A stretch of DNA of 28,109 nt, from assembly GCA_009695395.1 (NCBI GenBank), contig SIBB01000004.1, positions 1 to 28,109 of the forward strand. Direction: 5' to 3'. Positions 6,459-13,351 of the stretch are shown here, piece after piece; position 1 is the stretch's first letter; each line of letters opens with the position of its first letter. The translations under genes and the position numbers were made by a program. The notes beneath the pieces were generated by a model, which was given only the letters and a program-made list of their open reading frames with translations, was not told the origin of the DNA and did not search any database. Source of the DNA: Pedosphaera sp. (GTDB lineage Bacteria > Verrucomicrobiota > Verrucomicrobiia > Limisphaerales > SXTU01).

Positions 6459-8042
6459 TCACTTCCCGTCGAAATTCCCCTCCAGCTTCGCCGCACCAAC
6501 AGAAATCTCCTGCCCGTTGGCCAGCAGGTTTTGGAGAATCCAGTTGCCCTTCCCGCCGATGACTTGCAGTGAGCGCGTGGCTTTCCGCTCCGCGCGGTCG
6601 TCGCGAATCACGCAGCCGGCGACGCGCGTGTTCGTCGTGTCGCGCAGCAGCAGGCCCACGCCGTCGGAGTCGAGGATGGTCGCGTTAGCGAGGTGGAAGC
6701 GGTCACACTTCTCGATGAGCACGGCGGCGGGCTTGCGCCACACGCCGTTGACATGCAGGCCCGTGAGCGTGCAATCGCGGGAGCCACGGAAGACGAGGCC
6801 GCCGTTCACGTTCGTGCTGGTGCCGTAGTTGTAGCGTGGGTTGCGGTCGAACGCGTTCGGCCCGACGACCACGTTGCTCGAATCCTCCACGAGCAGGTCG
6901 TGCTGGTAGCCCATCCAAAACGTGTTACCCGTGAGCGTCACCCCGCGCGCGTTTTTCAAGTGGACGTTCACCTGCACGTCGCTGAGGACATTGCCCGTGA
7001 TGGTGATGTGGCCTTCCTGAGTTATCGCGGTGCCAACGCGCTGCGCAAGGGATGGCTCGTGGCCCTGACCGAGGATGCGGATGTTCGCCGAGTCCGGGCC
7101 CGGGCTGTTGTGCTGGATGGTGCAGCCGGTGATGGCGACTTCAGCGATGGAGCCGCCGGCGGAGTCGAGCAGGATGTTCGCGGTCGGCGGGGAGTTCTTG
7201 CCCATATTGCTTTCGATGTCGCAGTTCGCAATGTGGATGTTCCGCACGTTGCCGCCGCGCCCGACGATGCCGCCGCCCGCGCAGTAGCTGATGTGGCTGC
7301 CAGTGATGTTGGACTGGTGGAGATTCACGTTATCGTAGAATACGCCGATGCCCGTGCAGTGGTAGATGTGGCAGTCGCTGATGAGCACGTTGCGATTGCG
7401 CACGGCGAGGTGGATGCCGTGCCGCAGCGAGCGGAGGTGCGTGCGCGTGATGGTGATTTGCATCGTGCCCTCGGCCTCGATGCCGTCGGCCTCCGGGTGC
7501 GCACCCTCGATGGCGAGCGAATCCACGACCGGCATCCGCTGGCGCTCCCAGACGTTGGGCTTGAACTGCTCGGGGTCCGCCGTGCCGCCGTGTGTGCCAA
7601 GGAACTTGAAGGCCGGCCCCGGCCCCGCCATCACCACGCCCGCCGTGCCGTCGCCGATGAGCGAGACGAAGCCGGTCCGATCCAGCGCGATGAGCACGGT
7701 CTTCGTGAGCCGATAGCTGCCCTTGCTGAAATGCACGCTGCCACCTGCGTTCACGGCGCGCTGGATGGCCGCCGTGTCATCTGCTTTCCCATCGCCGACC
7801 GCGCCGAACTCGCGCACGTCCTTCGCCGTCGCGTGCCATGCGAAGGTGCAGAGCAGTAAGGCCGTTGCGAGGGAACGCGTGATGCCACTTCCCGATGACA
7901 GCCGGCAGAACGCCAGTCGAGTGCCACGGCGCGCGCCTTCTACCTTCCTCGGAGGAGGGGAGAAGGTGGCCGCAGGCCGAATGAGGGGTGAGGTCACCAA
8001 CACCGAAGCCCGCAACCCCTCACCCCGGCCATCTCCCCTCAT
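6459..8042 (-). CDS. Secreted right-handed beta-helix (pectate-lyase-like) protein
   Basis: A signal peptide-like segment (RSLATALLLCTFAWHATA) is followed by DVREFGAVGDGKADDTAAIQRAV, the entry signature of the Pectate_lyase_3 / glycosyl-hydrolase-28-like beta-helix fold. Some 400 residues follow with repeated Asn/Ile/Val-rich turns (ITITRTHLRSL, NVLISDCHIYHCTGIGVFYDN, SNITGSHISYC, NIHIANCDIES), the ladder pattern of parallel beta-helix coils (PbH1 repeats). Such proteins bind or cleave polysaccharides; catalytic residues are not obvious. The start is uncertain. No ATG, GTG or TTG lies close to the signal peptide. The nearest in-frame starts (GTG 7997, TTG 8000, GTG 8003, TTG 8015, ATG 8042) all lie inside a palindromic repeat, and an intrinsic terminator at 8064-8086 argues against a start further upstream. 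ATG 8042 is given as a boundary only; the 3' end and fold are secure. Confidence 0.75.
   Translation of the reverse strand: MRGDGRGEGLRASVLVTSPLIRPAATFSPPPRKVEGARRGTRLAFCRLSSGSGITRSLATALLLCTFAWHATAKDVREFGAVGDGKADDTAAIQRAVNAGGSVHFSKGSYRLTKTVLIALDRTGFVSLIGDGTAGVVMAGPGPAFKFLGTHGGTADPEQFKPNVWERQRMPVVDSLAIEGAHPEADGIEAEGTMQITITRTHLRSLRHGIHLAVRNRNVLISDCHIYHCTGIGVFYDNVNLHQSNITGSHISYCAGGGIVGRGGNVRNIHIANCDIESNMGKNSPPTANILLDSAGGSIAEVAITGCTIQHNSPGPDSANIRILGQGHEPSLAQRVGTAITQEGHITITGNVLSDVQVNVHLKNARGVTLTGNTFWMGYQHDLLVEDSSNVVVGPNAFDRNPRYNYGTSTNVNGGLVFRGSRDCTLTGLHVNGVWRKPAAVLIEKCDRFHLANATILDSDGVGLLLRDTTNTRVAGCVIRDDRAERKATRSLQVIGGKGNWILQNLLANGQEISVGAAKLEGNFDGK
7955..8040. repeat. Imperfect inverted repeat at the 5' end of the beta-helix gene
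   Basis: The left arm starting GAGGGGAGAAGG at 7955 and the right arm ending CCATCTCCCCTC at 8040 pair imperfectly. GGGGTGAGG (7984-7992) is the complement of CCTCACCCC (8018-8026), and an inner GGCC-GCA-GGCC lies in the left arm. The wording is the same type as the long perfect hairpin at 13284-13342. It overlaps the only in-frame start codons of the beta-helix gene, so it has probably displaced or replaced the original start region. Confidence 0.65.
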
Positions 8043-8063
8043 CCGATGAAGCGAGCGGGAGTG

Positions 8064-8086
8064 AAAAAACACAGTGGCCCCACTGT
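8064..8086 (-). terminator. Intrinsic terminator downstream of mnmE
   Basis: Read on the minus strand, a perfect 7-bp stem ACAGTGG-GG-CCACTGT (complement of 8071-8086) is followed after one base by a run of six T (complement of 8064-8069). This is the classic Rho-independent layout, placed 120 bases after the mnmE stop and before the beta-helix gene, so it should separate the two transcripts. Confidence 0.7.
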
Positions 8087-8130
8087 AATTCCACTGGATG
8101 TTTCTTGGCGTGAGGTGAGATGTGATGCAA

Positions 8131-8168
8131 GGAGCGGCTGGATTCATGGCCACATTGGACGCCGCTCC
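8131..8168. repeat. Short inverted repeat between mnmE and its terminator
   Basis: GGAGCGGC (8131-8138) and GCCGCTCC (8161-8168) are exact reverse complements separated by 22 bases. The termini resemble the GGAGCGC/GCGCTCC ends of the element at 6353-6450, so this may be a decayed or minimal relative; that link is tentative. Confidence 0.4.
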
Positions 8169-8205
8169 ACTGCGACCAGCAAGCGCAATGCGACGCGCGA
8201 ACCTC

Positions 8206-9576
8206 TTACTTTCCAATGCAGAACTGGCTGAAGATCGAGTCGAGCAAGTCCTCCGTCGTGGTCTTGCCGACTATCTCGCCGACCGCGTTGACGGCGATGC
8301 GCAAGTCCATCGCGACCAGTTCGAGCGTGCGGTTGGTTCGCAGCGCTTCTGCCGTCCGCACGGTCGCCGCACGAGCTCGCTGAAGCGCGTCTTGATGCCG
8401 CGAGTTGATCATCACCTGCAACATCTCAGCTTTGATCTCGCCAGCCCAGACGAGTTGCTTGATGGCGTCTTTGAGCGCTTCGATGCCGGAACCAGTGAGG
8501 CAGGAGATGGCATTGGGGCGTTCCGGCGATTTGCAATCGCCGGCACGGGGCAGGTCCGCCTTGTTCAACACCACGATGCGTTTCTTTCCCGCGAACTCGG
8601 CGAGGAACTGTTCGTCCTCCGCTGAGATTGGCTCGCTCGCGTCCAGCACGTGCAGAATCAACTCTGCCTTCGCCACCATCGCGCGGGTGCGGCGGATGCC
8701 TTCGCGCTCAATGTCGTCGCGGGACTCGCGCAGGCCCGCCGTGTCCACGAACACGACGGGGAGCCCACGGATGTTCGCCGTCTCCTCGATGGTGTCGCGC
8801 GTGGTGCCGGCGATGGGCGAGACGATGGCGCGGTCGTGGCCGAGGAGCTGGTTAAGCAGCGAGGACTTGCCCGCATTGGGCCGCCCGATGATGGCGGCGC
8901 GAATACCCCGTCGGAGGATTTGGCCTTCGTCCGCCGTGCGCAGCAGTTCGTCCATGAACGCGACGCCACGCTCCAGTCGTGCGAGGAGTTGCCCGCGTGT
9001 GTCCGGCGCGATGTCTTCGTCCGGGAAGTCAATGTGCGCCTCAATGTGTGCGAGCGTCTTCACGAGGTCGTCGCGGAGCAGGTTGATGCGCTGCGAGAGT
9101 TTGCCGGCGAGCTGCTCGCCCGCCGCCGTGAGCGCCAGCTCGGTGCGCGCGTGAATGAGGTCGGCCACTGCCTCGGCCTGCGCGAGATCGAGGCGCCCGT
9201 TGAGGAAGGCGCGCTGTGTGAACTCGCCCGGAGCGGCCAGTCGCGCGCCAGCGGCGAGGAGCGCGTCGAGCACCAGTTTGGCGGGTAGCAATCCCCCGTG
9301 GCACGAGAACTCCACCGTGTCCTCGCGCGTGAACGTGCGCGGCGCGCGCAACACCGCCACGAGCACCTCGTCCACGAAACGCCCGTCCCGCTCGACGCGC
9401 CCGTAGTGGATCGTGTGCGAAGGCGCAGCGGAGGGCTTCAGCGAACTCTTGCCGACGGGGACGAACACCTTGTCTGCCACCACCAGCGCCTCCGGCCCAG
9501 AAACACGGAGGACGGCCAAGCCGCCTTCACCGAGCGGCGTGGCAATGGCGGCGATGGTCTCGGAGAGTGAGTTCAA
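8206..9576 (-). CDS. mnmE: tRNA uridine-5-carboxymethylaminomethyl modification GTPase MnmE
   Basis: The 456-residue product is a complete MnmE (TrmE). With MnmG this GTPase modifies U34 in the wobble position of certain tRNAs. Domains in order: the N-terminal formyl-tetrahydrofolate-binding region (ETIAAIATPLGEGGLAVLRVSG, residues 6-27), a helical domain, the inserted G domain with P-loop GRPNAGKS (231-238), switch DTAG (278-281) and NKAD (338-341), and the C-terminal CIGK (453-456) whose cysteine is needed for activity. The start is TTG at 9574-9576, with a GGAA tract a few bases upstream and no in-frame ATG that suits. Residues 345-352 (AGDCKSPE), just after NKAD, are encoded by a perfect palindrome and look like a repeat insertion. 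mnmG is not in the window. A terminator follows at 8064-8086. Confidence 0.96.
   Translation of the reverse strand: MNSLSETIAAIATPLGEGGLAVLRVSGPEALVVADKVFVPVGKSSLKPSAAPSHTIHYGRVERDGRFVDEVLVAVLRAPRTFTREDTVEFSCHGGLLPAKLVLDALLAAGARLAAPGEFTQRAFLNGRLDLAQAEAVADLIHARTELALTAAGEQLAGKLSQRINLLRDDLVKTLAHIEAHIDFPDEDIAPDTRGQLLARLERGVAFMDELLRTADEGQILRRGIRAAIIGRPNAGKSSLLNQLLGHDRAIVSPIAGTTRDTIEETANIRGLPVVFVDTAGLRESRDDIEREGIRRTRAMVAKAELILHVLDASEPISAEDEQFLAEFAGKKRIVVLNKADLPRAGDCKSPERPNAISCLTGSGIEALKDAIKQLVWAGEIKAEMLQVMINSRHQDALQRARAATVRTAEALRTNRTLELVAMDLRIAVNAVGEIVGKTTTEDLLDSIFSQFCIGK
8523..8543. repeat. Palindromic REP-like unit inside mnmE
   Basis: A perfect 9-bp stem with a three-base TGC loop, CCGGCGATT-TGC-AATCGCCGG, lies within the mnmE reading frame and encodes AGDCKSPE (residues 345-352). 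The first intergenic hairpin near 16515 has nearly the same sequence and the same TGC loop (CGGCGACT-TGC-AGTCGCCG), which suggests one repeat family present both between and inside genes. Confidence 0.75.
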
Positions 9577-9683
9577 GGTTCCGTTTTTGGGTATCGAATT
9601 TCAATTTGGCGCGGCGTGACGTTCCTCAAACCAATGCTGCCGCTCGCGCGCATAGAAGATGAACCCAAGACCCCATGGCGGTA

Positions 9684-10718
9684 TCAGCGCGAAGGAAGCA
9701 AATTATCAGATACGACGAGGAGTTGACCTGCTTTCAATCTAACCGGATCCACCTGGGCCTGCTTCTTCGCCGGGAAGGCCGCGCCGCCCATCTCGGTCCA
9801 CGCCTTCTCCACCTGCGCGTTGATGAACTGGCCGATATAGTGCGCGATCTTCTCGTTCTTGCGGAGCGCTTCCTTGATCGTGTCGGACGCGGTCTGCACC
9901 TCGGCGGCGGTCTTGCCGGCGTCCTTGAGCTTCTTCACCTCGGCGAGAAGGGACTTGAAATACAACTGCTGGTTCACCAACACCTCGGGGCCGCCGCTGG
10001 GCCCGTGGGCGGGGCAGACTTTCAGCGGCTTGAGCGCGATCACTTTGTCGAGGGTCTTGATCCACTCGTGGATGTTGCCGTCGCCGATGTAGTTGTAGGG
10101 GCCGTTCACGCAGGCGTCGCCGGTGAAGACGATGCGCTCCTTCGGCAGCCACGCCCAGCCGTCGCCGTAAGTGTGCGCGACGCCGAGGTGCAGCAGTTCC
10201 ACGCGGTGTGTGCCGTCGTCGAAGGTGAGCTGCTTCTCGAAGAGGAGGCTGGGCGGGCGGAGCTTGCTGGCGGCCACGTCCTTGCGGCCTTTGGCGGCGT
10301 CCTCCCACCGGCCCGGCTTCCCGCCGCCGAAGAGGTTGGTCTCGTATTTCTTCATCTCCGCGAGCACGCCCGAGTGGCCGACGATGATGGCCCCGGCCTC
10401 GTGCATGACCTGGTTGCCGTAGGCGTGGTCGCCGTGGTGATGCGTGTCGAAGACGAAGCGGATGGGCTTGTCGGTGAGCGCCTTGATCTTGGGGAGGACA
10501 ACCTGCGCGCCGGAGGGGAAGTTGGCGTCAATGATGAGCACGTAGTCGGCGAAGACAATCCAGCCGTTGTTGCAGTGGCCGTGACGGCCGATGTCGCCTT
10601 CGTGGAAATAGACATTGGGGGCGACCTTCTCGACGACGTTCACCTCCGCGCGAGCGAGGGGAGCGAGGAGGAGGGTGGCGATGGCAAGGCTTTGCGCGGG
10701 GCGGAGGAATGCTTTCAT
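9684..10718 (-). CDS. Secreted MBL-fold metallo-hydrolase
   Basis: The 344-residue product has a signal peptide (about residues 1-24, ending ARA) and a metallo-beta-lactamase fold. Metal-binding residues are visible as HHHGDH (93-98), H182 in VAHTYGD, D201 in TGDACVNG and H238 in CPAHGP. The D/H pattern fits a two-zinc hydrolase. The C-terminal about 80 residues are helical (LLAEVKKLKDAGKTAAEVQ, KNEKIAHYIGQFINAQVEKAW), as in periplasmic MBL proteins of unknown substrate. Antibiotic hydrolysis is possible for the fold but is not supported specifically; many exported MBL proteins act on esters, lactones or other compounds. It lies on the same strand between moaA and mnmE, with gaps of about 70 and 110 bases, so linkage to either is uncertain. 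Confidence 0.88.
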   Translation of the reverse strand: MKAFLRPAQSLAIATLLLAPLARAEVNVVEKVAPNVYFHEGDIGRHGHCNNGWIVFADYVLIIDANFPSGAQVVLPKIKALTDKPIRFVFDTHHHGDHAYGNQVMHEAGAIIVGHSGVLAEMKKYETNLFGGGKPGRWEDAAKGRKDVAASKLRPPSLLFEKQLTFDDGTHRVELLHLGVAHTYGDGWAWLPKERIVFTGDACVNGPYNYIGDGNIHEWIKTLDKVIALKPLKVCPAHGPSGGPEVLVNQQLYFKSLLAEVKKLKDAGKTAAEVQTASDTIKEALRKNEKIAHYIGQFINAQVEKAWTEMGGAAFPAKKQAQVDPVRLKAGQLLVVSDNLLPSR

Positions 10719-10791
10719 GGGCGCGACTTTTGCAGAACCGGAAGGCGCGTCAAACGGGAAGTTCGGGCGCAGTGCGAGGCCGGGCGCAGCT

Positions 10792-11862
10792 TCACCCGCC
10801 TATGCAGCTCATCGTGCGCTCGGGCTGCTGGAAGCCCGGCTCGCCGATGTGGTGGCGGTCCTCCTTGCCCAGCACGATCTCGCGCAGGCGCGCAGTGAGT
10901 TCGGCGTCGCTCGCCTCCCCGCGTAGGAGCGGCTTGAGGTCGTGCTCGTGCAGGCTGAAAAGGCAGGTCCGGATTTTCCCGTCGGCGGTCAGGCGGAGGC
11001 GGTTGCAGTGGCCGCAAAACGCCTCCGTGACGGGGGCGATGATGCCGATCTCGCCGCGCCCATCCGCGAAGGTCCAGCGTTTCGCCGTCTCGGATTTGTT
11101 GTCGGACACCACCGGTCGCAGGTCGAAGCGCGCTTGCAGCCGCGCGAGGATTTCGCGACCGGGCACGACGAGGTCGCGCAGCCAGGCGCGGCCAGAATCC
11201 AGCGGCATGAACTCAATGAAGCGCAGACTCACGTCCTGCTCGCGCGCGAATTCGGCGAGCCGCTCCAGCTCCGTGTCGTTCAAGCCACGGATGACCACGG
11301 CGTTCACCTTTACGGGCGCGAAGCCGAGCGCCTTCGCCTGCGCGATGCCGGCGAGCACGGAGCGCAAGCCGTCGCGGCCCGTGATGCGCTTGAAGTTGTC
11401 CGCGTCGAGCGAATCGAGGCTGAAGCTGACGCGTGTGAGCCCAGCCGCACGCAGTGCGACGGCGTGCGGCGCGAAGTGCGAGCCGTTCGTGGTCATCGCG
11501 AGGTCGCGGATGCCGGGGATGGGCGCGAGGCGGGCAACGAGTTGTGGCACATCCCGGCGCAGGAGCGGTTCGCCGCCGGTGATGCGGACCTTCTCGATGC
11601 CCAGCCCGACGGCGACACGCACGACGCGCTCGATCTCCTCGTAGGTGAGCAGCTCGGACTTGGGTTTCCACTCGCGGACGATCGGCGTGAGCGTGGGCTG
11701 CGGGTTCTTGAGCGCGTCGAACTTGCCGCGATAGAAGTTCGCCGCCTCCTCCGTCTCCGGCAGGCAATACATGCACCGGAAGTTGCAGCGGTCGGTGATG
11801 CTGACCCGGAGGTCGCGCATCGTGCGACCGAAGGAGTCGTTGAGCGAGGGCAGCGTGGACAT
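10792..11862 (-). CDS. moaA: GTP 3',8-cyclase MoaA (molybdenum cofactor biosynthesis)
   Basis: This 356-residue radical SAM enzyme catalyses the first step of molybdopterin synthesis, converting GTP to 3',8-cyclo-7,8-dihydro-GTP, which MoaC turns into cPMP. The N-terminal SAM cluster motif is CNFRCMYC (C26, C30, C33), followed by GGEPLLRRD (96-104). The second cluster that holds GTP is formed by FCGHCNRLRL and RTC (C283, C286, C300). The conserved C-terminal Gly-Gly (355-356) is present, so the enzyme looks intact. It is longer than the usual about 330 residues because of an extra stretch (about 37-67, EEAANFYRGKFDALKNPQ and onward) after the first cluster. The start is ATG at 11860-11862. 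No other moa or moe gene is in the window. Confidence 0.95.
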   Translation of the reverse strand: MSTLPSLNDSFGRTMRDLRVSITDRCNFRCMYCLPETEEAANFYRGKFDALKNPQPTLTPIVREWKPKSELLTYEEIERVVRVAVGLGIEKVRITGGEPLLRRDVPQLVARLAPIPGIRDLAMTTNGSHFAPHAVALRAAGLTRVSFSLDSLDADNFKRITGRDGLRSVLAGIAQAKALGFAPVKVNAVVIRGLNDTELERLAEFAREQDVSLRFIEFMPLDSGRAWLRDLVVPGREILARLQARFDLRPVVSDNKSETAKRWTFADGRGEIGIIAPVTEAFCGHCNRLRLTADGKIRTCLFSLHEHDLKPLLRGEASDAELTARLREIVLGKEDRHHIGEPGFQQPERTMSCIGG

Positions 11863-11868
11863 CGGAGA

Positions 11869-11936
11869 GTGATTAGTAATGAGTGCTGAGTAGCCAGTCG
11901 GCTTGATCGTGCTTACTGAGCACTACTACTAAACAC
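11869..11936. repeat. Imperfect inverted repeat upstream of moaA
   Basis: The left arm at 11869-11892 (GTGATTAGTAATGAGTGCTG plus four bases) and the right arm at 11914-11936 are reverse complements with a few mismatches, around a 21-base centre. The low-complexity AGTAATGAGTGCTGAGTA wording differs from the surrounding GC-rich DNA. It lies seven bases before the moaA start on the minus strand, so it would form a hairpin in the moaA leader. Confidence 0.6.
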
Positions 11937-11971
11937 TCACTTCCGACGCAAACGCGGCAACGCGGCGCGAG

Positions 11972-13003
11972 TTACTTTTTCTTCGGCGCGGGTGCGGCGG
12001 GAAAGTTCGGGCCGACGGTCACGCTCTTCTCAACGCCGGACTCTGCGGGCTTGGGCGCAGCGGGCGCGGGGGCCTTGATGGTCACGGTGCCGTCGCGGTG
12101 AACCTCGACGTTGAGCTGGCTGCCCTTGGTGGACATGGGCTTGGTGGATGGAAGGGGTTTCAGGCCGTCCACGAGGAGCGTCGCACCTTTGCGCTCATCC
12201 ATGAACGTGCCGCTGCGCATCCAGTCCAAGCGCCGGGCGATGGACTGGTCACTCTTGATGGTAGAAATTTGCTCCTTGAGGAAGGCGAGGTCGTTCATCT
12301 TGCGCTCCATCTCGGTGCGCTCGCCCTGCATTCGCGCGAGCTCCTTCGTGAGGAACGACTTGTCATCCTTCGTCACCTGCAGTTCGCCCTCGACGAAGGA
12401 GATGCGGGTGTTGAGCGTGCCGATCGTGGACTTGAGCTTGGTGATGTCAGTGTTCAGCTCCGCGACCTTCGCGTTCAACTGGTCCCGGGTGTTCTGCAAA
12501 TCCTTGATGCTCGCGTCACGCGTGGCGATCTCCTGCTTCTTCGCGTTGTCCAGCGCAGCGTAGCGAGTGGCAGCGGCTTGCGCGGCTGCTGTCGCGGCCT
12601 TCGCATCGGCAGCGGCCTTGGTCTGCGCGGCGGTAAGTGCGGCCTCGATCTTTTTGCCCTCAGCCTGTGCGGCCTTGGTCTCAGCTTGGGACTTGGTGAG
12701 TGCGCCGGTGGTCTGCGTCAGTTCAGCGGCGGTGGCCAGCACCTTGGCATCCAGCGCCCTCGCCTCTGCGGTCTTGGCAACGAGGCCAGCGGTGACGAGC
12801 TCGTTGGTCTTGGTGAGCGTGTCGTTGACCTTCTTCTGCTCAGTCAGCTCGCCGGTGGTCTTTTTTACGTCCCCCTCGAGCGTGGCAATGGTGCCGTCAT
12901 CCTTCTTCTTTGTTTCCACCGCGTTGGTGTGCCGCATGAGCAGGCCAAAGCCCAGCAACACGCTCAGAGCCACCAACACCACGACTGCTGTCTTGTTATT
13001 CAT
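11972..13003 (-). CDS. Membrane-anchored coiled-coil protein
   Basis: The product is 343 residues from the ATG at 13001-13003, which has a GGA ribosome-binding-like tract nine bases upstream. The longer open frame to 13282 adds unconvincing Arg/Pro-rich sequence. One N-terminal membrane segment (TAVVVLVALSVLLGFGLLM, about residues 5-23) is followed by about 210 residues rich in Ala, Lys, Glu and Thr with heptad character (ETKKKDDGTIATLEGDVKK, ALTKSQAETKAAQAEGKK, LNTDITKLKSTIGTLNTRI). A short domain (VDGLKPLPSTKPMSTKGSQL, VEVHRDGTVTIKAPAPAAPK) and a basic PAPKKK tail finish the chain. The layout, with anchor, rod and small terminal domain, suggests a periplasmic spacer or scaffold. A second protein of this kind is encoded at 19809-20600. 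No enzymatic motif is visible. Confidence 0.82.
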   Translation of the reverse strand: MNNKTAVVVLVALSVLLGFGLLMRHTNAVETKKKDDGTIATLEGDVKKTTGELTEQKKVNDTLTKTNELVTAGLVAKTAEARALDAKVLATAAELTQTTGALTKSQAETKAAQAEGKKIEAALTAAQTKAAADAKAATAAAQAAATRYAALDNAKKQEIATRDASIKDLQNTRDQLNAKVAELNTDITKLKSTIGTLNTRISFVEGELQVTKDDKSFLTKELARMQGERTEMERKMNDLAFLKEQISTIKSDQSIARRLDWMRSGTFMDERKGATLLVDGLKPLPSTKPMSTKGSQLNVEVHRDGTVTIKAPAPAAPKPAESGVEKSVTVGPNFPAAPAPKKK

Positions 13004-13283
13004 ACATTTCCAAGATGGGGGAAAGTGTGCAGCTTTGGCAAGCTCCTTGCCGAACACGGGCCCCGGCGCTGACTGGCCGAGGGGTTGACGCGAAGTGAGG
13101 CTGGGCCCGCCCAGCGGCAACTCAAACACCTGCGCCTGGGGCCGCCGGATCCCCTCCTGGTGGCGCTTTCCGAGCGCGCCACCCCGGCGGCGGGGCGTGC
13201 CGTCGCGACGGCAAAGGGGGGGGAGTGGGAACCCCGGCCCGTCCACTGCCGCAATTTCGGCCCCTGAACCCGCGCAAAGCACA
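13004..13283. other. Non-coding stretch upstream of the coiled-coil gene
   Basis: This stretch, together with the hairpin that follows it, forms a 348-base gap between the coiled-coil gene and the PVC heme protein gene. It has no convincing reading frame. It holds several short palindromes, including GGCAAG-CTC-CTTGCC near 13037-13051 and GCCGTCGCGACGGC near 13198-13211, and probably the promoter of the coiled-coil gene, although no strong -35/-10 pair is evident. Confidence 0.5.
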
Positions 13284-13342
13284 CCCCCTCACCCCATCCC
13301 TCTCCCCTCCGCCGAGGAGGGGAGAGGGATGGGGTGAGGGGG
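13284..13342. repeat. 27-bp perfect inverted repeat (long hairpin)
   Basis: The arm 13284-13310 (starting CCCCCTCACCCCATCC) is the exact reverse complement of 13316-13342, with a five-base loop (GCCGA). It starts nine bases downstream of the minus-strand PVC heme protein stop, so the RNA would fold into a very stable hairpin at the end of that transcript. There is no T tract, so this looks like a mobile or repeat-derived hairpin that may also act as a barrier or RNA-stabilising end. Confidence 0.85.
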
Positions 13343-13351
13343 CAAGTCGGT

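Noticed and set aside
9684..10718. Classifying the MBL-fold protein as a beta-lactamase
   Set aside because: Metal ligands fit the superfamily in general, but nothing in the sequence identifies the substrate as a beta-lactam.
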